DNA of 8,889 bases, taken from Candidatus Pacearchaeota archaeon. GTDB lineage: Archaea > Nanobdellota > Nanobdellia > Pacearchaeales > UBA284. The translations under genes were made by a program, and so were the position numbers. The stretch covers positions 1-8,889 of the forward strand of contig JAIMAW010000014.1 in NCBI GenBank assembly GCA_023511755.1, read 5' to 3'. Below, piece by piece: positions 1 through 5,371 of this stretch. The notes beneath the pieces are model-generated. The model was not told the DNA's origin. It worked only from the letters and a program-made list of their open reading frames with translations, and did no database searches. Each line of letters opens with the position of its first letter. Position 1 is the stretch's first letter.

Positions 1-42
1 GAACTCCTCAATGAAAATTTTTGGGGCCACTATCAATGCCAT
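1..42 (-). CDS. 5' end of a hypothetical gene leaving the window (partial)
   Basis: An ATG on the minus strand at 42-40 opens a frame of 14 codons that stays open to the window edge (begins MALIVAPKIFIEEF). The product cannot be identified from so little. Support is indirect: the frame is uninterrupted, an AT-rich box A-like TTTATAAAA lies at about 94-102 on the same strand, and a weak purine-rich AGAGAT lies shortly upstream of the ATG. The gene would be divergent from radB with a gap of about 180 bases. With so few codons an open frame could be chance, so this is tentative. Confidence 0.35.
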   Translation of the reverse strand, partial: MALIVAPKIFIEEF

Positions 43-220
43 TTTATCATCTATCTCTTTTTATATCTTTACAAAAGCTCTTGTATTACAGTTTTTATAA
101 ATTTTGCTGTTTTGTATCATAATATTCTGCATTTGTCTTTGCTATGGTAATTACGTTATATATTGAGCTTTTTATTACAATAAATCTTTTAACCCCCCAA
201 GGGTCTCATATTATAAGAAC
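43..220. promoter_or_regulatory. AT-rich divergent intergenic region upstream of radB
   Basis: This stretch has no convincing ORF and is strongly AT-rich. On the plus strand TTATATAT at 156-163 is the best box A candidate for radB; it would place transcription start near 186 and leave a leader of about 35 bases. On the minus strand TTTATAAAA at about 94-102 could serve the partial gene at 1-42. An imperfect 14-base palindrome sits at 71-84. The leader before radB contains a run of six C followed by AAGGG and shows no clear Shine-Dalgarno site. Promoter assignments are by eye and uncertain. Confidence 0.35.
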
Positions 221-925
221 ATGAAAATCTCAAGTGGCTCTATAGAATTTGACAGGTGGCTCCAGGGAGGATATGAAACAGATATCATAACAACCTTCTA
301 TGGGCCAGCAGGCTCTGGAAAAAGTAACTTTTGTATTATGGCTGCTGTAAGCCAAGCAACCAAAGGCAAGAAAGTAATTTTTATAGATACCGAAGGTAGC
401 TTTAGTATCGACAGACTGAAACAGTTGGCTCCATTTGATATAATACGAAACATACTTTTATTGAGAGTGACCAATTTTATTGAACAACGCGAGGCGTTCA
501 ATAAGCTACCAGGCCTGATAAAGCAAGATATTTCTCTCGTGGTAGTAGATAGCATGGTCATGCTCTACAGGCTCGCTCTCGGCGAGGCAATTGAAAGCCA
601 AGACAAGGAGAAGGCGAGGGCCATTAACAGGGCTCTTGTTCGCCAGCTTAGAATTTTGAATGAGATTTCAAGAAAGAAGAAAATCCCCGTCATCATTACT
701 GACCAAGTCTATAGCGAGTTTCTGAGCCGTGAAGATTTTGAATCTGGCAAGGAGAAAAGGGTTATGATGGTTGCCGGCGACATCCTGAAATACTGGAGCA
801 AGTGTATAATCGAACTCCAAAACGTAGGGTCTGGCAGGAAAAAGGCCATTCTTCGCAAACACCGCTCCATGCCAGAGAAGGAATTTGTTTTTGAGATAGT
901 GAACAAGGGTATAAGGGAAACATGA
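221..925 (+). CDS. radB: RadB, archaeal RecA/RadA-family recombination paralogue
   Basis: A 234-residue RecA-fold ATPase core. Walker A is GPAGSGKS at residues 28-35, a strand ending in DTEG follows at 56-59, and Walker B is LVVVDS at 106-111. The C-terminal section carries the KHRSMPE segment (213-219) and the F-x-I-x-x-x-GI ending typical of archaeal RadA/RadB proteins. It starts directly with the ATPase core and lacks the N-terminal helix-hairpin-helix domain of RadA, and its length fits RadB (usually about 220-235). RadB in euryarchaea is an accessory recombination protein that binds DNA and ATP but is a weak or non-recombinase, thought to act with RadA and the Hjc resolvase; that role is family knowledge. 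No Shine-Dalgarno is visible before the ATG. RadB is restricted to archaea and is the strongest single taxonomic marker in the window. Confidence 0.94.
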   Translation: MKISSGSIEFDRWLQGGYETDIITTFYGPAGSGKSNFCIMAAVSQATKGKKVIFIDTEGSFSIDRLKQLAPFDIIRNILLLRVTNFIEQREAFNKLPGLIKQDISLVVVDSMVMLYRLALGEAIESQDKEKARAINRALVRQLRILNEISRKKKIPVIITDQVYSEFLSREDFESGKEKRVMMVAGDILKYWSKCIIELQNVGSGRKKAILRKHRSMPEKEFVFEIVNKGIRET

Positions 926-960
926 ATAAAATTACTTTAAAATGACAACAGATAGAAAGG

Positions 961-969
961 TTTATAAAG
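961..969 (+). promoter_or_regulatory. Box A (TATA) element for the sorting-domain gene
   Basis: TTTATAAAG is centred about 25 bases before the ATG at 990 and is preceded by a purine-rich GATAGAAAGG that could act as a BRE. This is the spacing expected for a leaderless archaeal transcript whose first base is at or next to the A of the start codon. There is no Shine-Dalgarno site near 990, which agrees with a leaderless start. Confidence 0.6.
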
Positions 970-989
970 ACCTGGGCTTTATATAGGTT

Positions 990-1823
990 ATGGTAACCGC
1001 AATAACCTTTTATGTAAATCCTTCTATTGACTCAGTACCTGCGGTTGCAGGGGACAGCGCAAAATCCTACAGAATAGGATTGCCAGGGTTTACCCTTGGA
1101 ACTCCAAACGAGAATGGCAGAGTTTACTTGCCCTTCCACGCTGGTTGGATGCCCTATCCTCAAATAAACGACTCAATCATAGGGAAAGTATGGAACGACA
1201 AAGGTTATGTAACCTATCAAAAAGTGGTTTTGAGCGAAGACGTAACAAAGGGCCTCGAATTGCATTACGATAAGCCCGACTCATTCATGGCTTTCAGCGC
1301 AAACGTCAGGAAGCTCATAGACCAGACAGGATTGAGTGGCAAGATAATGGTGGAGACACATAAATTGAGCAATCCTGCAATAAAAGACACGGCTTTTTTA
1401 GATACAGCACTGGCGGGGCACTACTTCCATGCGTTCAATGTAGAGAAATTGAATGTGCATCATGGTGATTCAATGTTATCAGTTTTTAGCAAAGGTGTCT
1501 CAGTCATCCCGATACGATGGCAAGTTGACACCATTCTTGGCCGGGCAAAATTGATAGCCGATACCTTGAAGTTCTTAGGAACCGGAACAAACGAGGGTCT
1601 GGAGAACAAAGTCCAAAAAGCAGGAGTTTTGGTAGCCCCAAATCCTACAACGGGATTAGTGAAATTCAAAGAGAAAGCGAAAGGCATGCTCTACGATGCG
1701 ACTGGGAGAGAAATTTTAAGTTTCGATGCAGAGCAAGTTGATATAAGAAAGTACCCTAACGGAATTTATTTTTACATTGACGAAAAAAAGAAACAGGCAG
1801 GGAGAATAATTCTCATAAAGTAA
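990..1823 (+). CDS. Putative surface/secreted protein with a T9SS type A-like C-terminal sorting domain
   Basis: A 277-residue protein. Residues 213-277 read as a Por/T9SS type A sorting domain: VAPNPTTG (215-222), a strand MLYDATGREIL (233-243), DIRKYPNGIYFYI (251-263) and the terminal strand GRIILIK (271-277). In Bacteroidota this beta-sandwich is the signal that sends a protein through the type IX machinery to the cell surface. A 15-residue linker rich in Gly, Asn and Glu precedes it, as usual in such proteins. I do not recognise residues 1-200; they contain many aromatic residues and no cysteine. The start is fixed by a TAG at 984-986 just upstream and supported by box A at 961-969. No proper signal peptide follows: the N-terminus has only a short hydrophobic patch (AITFYV) without a basic lead. 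Options are a truncated gene, an amber-interrupted gene, a transferred gene, or a convergent beta-sandwich. The CDS is well supported; the function is not known. Confidence 0.78.
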   Translation: MVTAITFYVNPSIDSVPAVAGDSAKSYRIGLPGFTLGTPNENGRVYLPFHAGWMPYPQINDSIIGKVWNDKGYVTYQKVVLSEDVTKGLELHYDKPDSFMAFSANVRKLIDQTGLSGKIMVETHKLSNPAIKDTAFLDTALAGHYFHAFNVEKLNVHHGDSMLSVFSKGVSVIPIRWQVDTILGRAKLIADTLKFLGTGTNEGLENKVQKAGVLVAPNPTTGLVKFKEKAKGMLYDATGREILSFDAEQVDIRKYPNGIYFYIDEKKKQAGRIILIK

Positions 1824-1946
1824 TTGGAAGGAAGCATGAAAGAGGATATTGTGAAGGGCATAATGATTTCTGGGACAAAAGAGAGGATAATTGCCTGAGA
1901 GATAGCAGTATCAAAATTCTCTCTAGGAATATATGATTTAAGCCAG
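1824..1946 (+). other. Short non-coding gap with a 20-codon ORF behind a good Shine-Dalgarno site
   Basis: GGAAGGA at about 1827-1833 lies just before an ATG at 1836, which opens a 20-codon frame (MKEDIVKGIMISGTKERIIA) ended by TGA. Beyond the TGA the same frame stays open with protein-like composition across the rest of the gap (EIAVSKFSLGIYDLSQEKS) and then runs antisense into the next gene. It could be a tiny gene, the remnant of a longer one, or chance. Two small inverted repeats also lie here: GAGAGA 1897-1902 with TCTCTC 1918-1923, and GATA/TATC inside that loop. Confidence 0.25.
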
Positions 1947-1978
1947 GAGAAATCGAGGGATATTTCTCTATTTTTTTT
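1947..1978 (+). terminator. Hairpin plus T-run ending the plus-strand block
   Basis: GAGAAAT (1947-1953) and ATTTCTC (1962-1968) form a 7-bp stem with an 8-base loop, with a possible G-T pair extending it outward, followed almost at once by eight T residues (1971-1978). It sits between convergent genes, downstream of the sorting-domain gene, and overlaps the stop codon of the minus-strand nucleotidyltransferase gene. Archaeal termination needs mainly the U-run, so the T-tract is the more important part. Confidence 0.5.
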
Positions 1979-2795
1979 CGCTTATGAGCTTATCAATAAG
2001 TTTTGCCATCTCCCTAACGAAAACATCTGTCTTTTCTTGCCACTTTTCTATATCGCTGCCAGAGACCTCTGCCCTGGCCCCATGCAGGATATCATGCGCA
2101 ATCTTATACACTTCCTTGTACCACCCGATATATTTTGTGTCGAGCATGCCTTGCCTTACGAATGTTTCTTCCAATAGTTCTGGGATTTGTTCAGGGCTCG
2201 GTGGCAGGCGTTTTGCGGCAATGAGCGCAGCGTGAGATGCGTCCACCATCGCCCAGTAGAGGCCCTCAAAACTATTCAGGAGCGATGCTCTTGTCCTTGC
2301 TAAGTGCAAAGGAGCTCGCTGCAGTATAACATAGATGGCTTCGGGAGTGCTCTTGATCTTGCCCTGGGCCAAGAGGACTTTCAGCGGCGTGAAAAAACCG
2401 CCGAAATCAATGAGCGGCTGGCCCCACCTTATTATGTTAATTATGACTGGTTCCCCTCTCATCATCTCGGCCCACCATATGCTCAACCTTACTGAATTAA
2501 TGTGTAAGGGCTTTCTGTAGGGATTTTCCCTTATCAACTTTCCAAGCTCTTCTCTGTACCATGCGATAAGCTCGGCGTCCCATTGTATCGTACAGTCGTC
2601 AAGGATAATTATAATGTCTATGTCGCTGCCTTTTTTCATTTTTCCCTTGGCAGCCGAGCCAAATAGTATTATAGATTTGATTATCTTGCCAAACTTCTCG
2701 TATGCTTTGACAGCAAAATCGTAAGAAATATCTTGCTCTTCCTTGAACCGCAACGTCGGAAATTCTTTCTCTGCTTTTGTTCTTTCCTTAGCCAT
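1968..2795 (-). CDS. MNT-type nucleotidyltransferase fused to a HEPN-like helical domain
   Basis: With the ATG at 2795 the protein has 275 residues. The N-terminal domain is a minimal nucleotidyltransferase: LFGSAAKGKMKKGSDIDIII at about 44-63 gives the GS motif (G46-S47) and the SDID metal-binding pair (D58, D60). The third acidic residue expected on a later strand is not obvious; the matching segment reads HINSV (98-102). After a linker, residues about 160-270 are helical and resemble a HEPN domain (LYWAMVDASHAALIAA near 179-194), but the HEPN ribonuclease motif R-x4-6-H is not evident. MNT proteins transfer nucleotides to proteins, RNA or small molecules; paired MNT and HEPN proteins often form toxin-antitoxin systems, but here both are in one chain, so a stand-alone modifying enzyme is more likely. 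Substrate unknown. A GTG two codons upstream overlaps the ribosome binding site and is the less likely start. Confidence 0.88.
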   Translation of the reverse strand: MAKERTKAEKEFPTLRFKEEQDISYDFAVKAYEKFGKIIKSIILFGSAAKGKMKKGSDIDIIIILDDCTIQWDAELIAWYREELGKLIRENPYRKPLHINSVRLSIWWAEMMRGEPVIINIIRWGQPLIDFGGFFTPLKVLLAQGKIKSTPEAIYVILQRAPLHLARTRASLLNSFEGLYWAMVDASHAALIAAKRLPPSPEQIPELLEETFVRQGMLDTKYIGWYKEVYKIAHDILHGARAEVSGSDIEKWQEKTDVFVREMAKLIDKLISEKK

Positions 2796-2860
2796 CTTCA
2801 CCTCTTTTGTTCCTCTCTTTTTTACCTCTTCAACCTTCCTTTTCTTTCTTTTTTCTTTTT
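2796..2860 (-). promoter_or_regulatory. Polypurine leader with Shine-Dalgarno site deciding the start of the nucleotidyltransferase
   Basis: On the minus strand AGAGGTG at 2805-2799 ends three bases before the ATG at 2795, a good match to the anti-Shine-Dalgarno CCTCC core. This favours the ATG over the GTG at 2801, which lies inside the site. The whole leader from 2860 to 2796 is almost pure purine on the coding strand, with extra GAGG-like repeats. A possible box A (TTTAAAAA) lies further upstream near 2878-2885, just after the TIM-barrel gene's stop codon. Confidence 0.5.
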
Positions 2861-2893
2861 ATGCTAAGTAAGTGTGTTTTTTAAACTTAATTA

Positions 2894-4669
2894 TTATTCC
2901 ATCGGCGTGCCCGAAAAGGTCTCGCCTCGTTTAGGTAAAAGGCCGCCTAATTCGAGTGGCAGCTCTGAAAAGCCGGCCCTGTAGAGGCTCACATTCTGTT
3001 CAGGCAACATTAGGCCATAACCCATATTATACCCGGCCGGAACTCCGTAGACTCCCCTGACCTGGTTCCAGAAAGGTGGCATCTCCATACCATAAAGCGG
3101 AGAGCCCATTGCTTCCACGAGGTAGGGCATTGGGCTGACTTTCATGTGTTCAGCCCACGACGCAAACTCGAGTATTTGTTTGCCACTGTAACCTCTTTTC
3201 TCTAGCTCTGCCAGCTGCTCTTTAATGGGCACGTCCCCCATGCCGGGCGGCAATTCAGTATGCTCATAGCCGAAATTATCAGAGAGATGAACGTGTTTCA
3301 CATACGGTGCTATCTTTTTCGCTTCCTCTACAATCGCTTCTTTTGGAAAGCCGTGCTTTCTTAACAGGTTAATGTGGCTAACATCCCAGGTCGCGCCGAT
3401 GAGCTTCTCTGCTGCCTCCCTGGCCCTTGCCTCGCTAATCCCCTGCTCCTTGGCCCTGGCAATAAATTCCTCCCTACTTTTCTTCACAAGATTTCCTAGC
3501 TCTTCTGCCCTGCCGAAAACAGTGTTCGGGAAGACGTTTTCTATCGATATTATAGGGGCATTATCGCCGTATTTTTTGTAGGCATCTAATGCAACATTGG
3601 CAATAGTTTTTTTACTCTGTTCGAGGCAAAAGTCTTCTGCCTTGACGTATAGCTGCGGCGCGACAGGCAGCCTGGCTAATTCTCTTAGGATAAACCCATA
3701 CTTCTCGGCCATGTCATAAGGATTCGTGTCCTTGAGTTTCTCTGCATCTTCCCATGCCTTTTTAATGTTATTTACTATTTCCATTACTTTCGCTTTGTTT
3801 TCTTTTTCTGCTGGTGTTTCTTCCGGTGTATATTTCACCACTTCATTGAGCATATGTCTTAGGCCCATGCTAAGGTCCTCATAACGAGCCAGCCCCAGGG
3901 TTATAGCATTTATTGCCCTCAATTTGTTCGGTGTTATTTCTTCTTCCTTGAGCGTGCCCGCTCTCCATTCTTTCCAAACATCACCGGCGAGCGCCCAGCC
4001 GTTCTGAATCATATCCTCTGCTATTTCTTTGTTATGAATCAACGAGGTCCTGTTAGAATCCCACACTCTTTCGTTTATCTCCCTCAACTCTTCCTCTGGT
4101 GTAAGAATTTCCTCTTTTGGGAAAAATCTTTTCTTTACCTCGATTGGAACCAGCTGTCCTGTCTCGCGATTAACAGCATACATTATCTGCCTTCTAGGCT
4201 CTCCCTCCACCATTTGCCATTCTGTCGAAGGCACTCCACCAGTGGCATGGATTGTTATGGGGGTATTGCCTTGAGGGTTCAGCTCATGTGCACGAGACAC
4301 GGCATTCTTTAGCTGCTCCTCTGCCTGCTTCCTATAAGTCTCGCTCCACCCCTCGCGGCTAAACCCTGCCGGATCCACGATAGGGCCGTGAAGCGTGAAC
4401 TCAACTCCAGTCAGCTTGCCAAGTCTCTCTACCTCTTTCCAATGCTGCTTTGGGATGGATTCGAAAACCTGTGGTGAAACTGAAGAAATTTCGAATGTTT
4501 TTACTCCTTGGCTCAGTTTAGCAGAAACCTCGTTGATGATATTTGCTGTCCTCGGGTCTGTGGCCATTCCGAGCCTGTAAACAGGTACTCTATAGCCAGT
4601 GAAAAGCTCTCCATAAGTAGGGTCAAGCGGGCCGTAAGTGCCCTTGTAAATAGTTTCGTATGACACCAT
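2894..4669 (-). CDS. Xylose-isomerase/endonuclease IV-like TIM-barrel protein with large insertion
   Basis: From the ATG at 4669 the protein has 591 residues. Barrel motifs with metal ligands appear in order: FEIS (E60), FTLHGPIVDP (H94), ITIHATGG (H141), ISIENVFP (E377), WDVSHIN (D429, H432), VKHVHLSDN (H459, H461, D464), EHTELPPGMGD (H470) and ILEF (E501). This is the AP_endonuc_2 / sugar phosphate isomerase-epimerase layout, so a divalent-metal enzyme on a sugar phosphate or an abasic-site nuclease is plausible; the substrate is not predictable. Usual members have about 250-320 residues. Here about 235 residues separate H141 from E377, leaving a mostly helical, charged insertion of roughly 190 residues, and the last 75 or so residues form a tail rich in Gly, Pro, Tyr and Met (from about 515). 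A TTG two codons upstream (4675) is an alternative start. The gene lies 74 bases after the Lys/Glu-rich gene and probably has its own promoter. Confidence 0.9.
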   Translation of the reverse strand: MVSYETIYKGTYGPLDPTYGELFTGYRVPVYRLGMATDPRTANIINEVSAKLSQGVKTFEISSVSPQVFESIPKQHWKEVERLGKLTGVEFTLHGPIVDPAGFSREGWSETYRKQAEEQLKNAVSRAHELNPQGNTPITIHATGGVPSTEWQMVEGEPRRQIMYAVNRETGQLVPIEVKKRFFPKEEILTPEEELREINERVWDSNRTSLIHNKEIAEDMIQNGWALAGDVWKEWRAGTLKEEEITPNKLRAINAITLGLARYEDLSMGLRHMLNEVVKYTPEETPAEKENKAKVMEIVNNIKKAWEDAEKLKDTNPYDMAEKYGFILRELARLPVAPQLYVKAEDFCLEQSKKTIANVALDAYKKYGDNAPIISIENVFPNTVFGRAEELGNLVKKSREEFIARAKEQGISEARAREAAEKLIGATWDVSHINLLRKHGFPKEAIVEEAKKIAPYVKHVHLSDNFGYEHTELPPGMGDVPIKEQLAELEKRGYSGKQILEFASWAEHMKVSPMPYLVEAMGSPLYGMEMPPFWNQVRGVYGVPAGYNMGYGLMLPEQNVSLYRAGFSELPLELGGLLPKRGETFSGTPME

Positions 4670-4692
4670 TTCCAATGACTAATAATACCTCT

Positions 4693-4719
4693 CTTTATAT
4701 TTTTTGATGATTATATAAA
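4693..4719 (-). promoter_or_regulatory. Candidate box A elements for the TIM-barrel gene
   Basis: Two TATA-like elements lie on the minus strand. AAATATAAAG at 4702-4693 is centred about 28 bases before the ATG at 4669 and would give a nearly leaderless transcript. TTTATATA at 4719-4712 would give a start near 4690 and a leader of about 20 bases. No strong Shine-Dalgarno site is seen before the ATG; a GAGAGG lies about 20 bases away. Which element is used cannot be decided from sequence. Confidence 0.45.
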
Positions 4720-4743
4720 CTAATTAGTTAATTTAAACTTTTC

Positions 4744-5343
4744 TTAATATCTCGCCTTGTATTTTGTTATCTTCTTCTCCGGGTATCTGAAGGTTGGCTC
4801 AAATTCTCCTGTTCCTTCCACTCTTTCTTTCTCATATTTTGTAACCTCCTCCCAGGGCTCGGCACTGATTTCCCTGAGCATTGGCGTTCTTGCTTCGCGA
4901 ACAGACATCTGCCTCAATGTCCTCAGCTCCCTGTCCTCTGCCGGCGCAAACTTCTCTGAGCTTGTCGTGGAGATATATTTTACTTCTGTTTTCTCTTGGT
5001 AAATAGGAGTGTACAACGGCCCCTCGCTGACGGGCTCGCTTTTCGGCTTTTCAACCTCGACAGCCTTTAATGATTCCTCCAACCGTTCTGTCCTTGTCGT
5101 AGTTGGCTGAATTTCTTCCCCGAGAAAGGCCCTGTGCCCCCGTCTGCCAGTTTCCCTAAAGCTCAGCTCAAAAGGAATTCCCCTGTCCTCCTCTCTGCCC
5201 CATTCTTCCTTTTTCTTCTCTATCTCCTTTTCCTCACCCTTTTCTTTTTTTCCGCCTTTCTCTTCTTTTCCTTCTTCCTTGCTTCTTTCTTTACTTTTTT
5301 CTATTGTAATTTCCTTTCTTTGGATTTCCTTATGCTTAGCCAT
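4744..5343 (-). CDS. Lys/Glu-rich, probably largely disordered protein
   Basis: The ATG at 5343 gives 199 residues beginning MAKHKEIQRK. An open frame extends 50 codons further upstream, but that part overlaps the end of the preceding gene and reads as its shadow. Residues about 8-55 are almost only Lys, Glu, Arg and Gly, so a disordered or single-helix region is likely. The rest is less biased, with repeated Arg/Glu-rich patches and an ending rich in Tyr and Lys (TFRYPEKKITKYKARY). There is no signal peptide, membrane segment or motif I recognise. It starts 28 bases after the stop of the 465-residue gene on the same strand and is probably co-transcribed with it. That neighbour also has a Lys/Glu-rich tract, which suggests related behaviour such as nucleic acid or ribosome binding, but this is inference only. 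The strong base bias makes the frame less certain than its neighbours, although the C-terminal half looks properly coding. Confidence 0.68.
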   Translation of the reverse strand: MAKHKEIQRKEITIEKSKERSKEEGKEEKGGKKEKGEEKEIEKKKEEWGREEDRGIPFELSFRETGRRGHRAFLGEEIQPTTTRTERLEESLKAVEVEKPKSEPVSEGPLYTPIYQEKTEVKYISTTSSEKFAPAEDRELRTLRQMSVREARTPMLREISAEPWEEVTKYEKERVEGTGEFEPTFRYPEKKITKYKARY

Positions 5344-5371
5344 CAAAATTCTAAAGAAGTCATCCTTTTTA

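Noticed and set aside
298..906. Minus-strand open frames antisense to radB
   Set aside because: The RadB Walker motifs and C-terminal signature establish the plus strand as coding; the antisense frames have no supporting signals.
1968..2795. Reading the MNT-HEPN gene as a toxin-antitoxin system
   Set aside because: Both domains are in one polypeptide, no partner gene is adjacent, and the HEPN ribonuclease motif is not evident.
4034..4312. Plus-strand 92-residue open frame
   Set aside because: It lies entirely inside the TIM-barrel gene on the opposite strand, whose conserved motifs show that the minus strand is coding.
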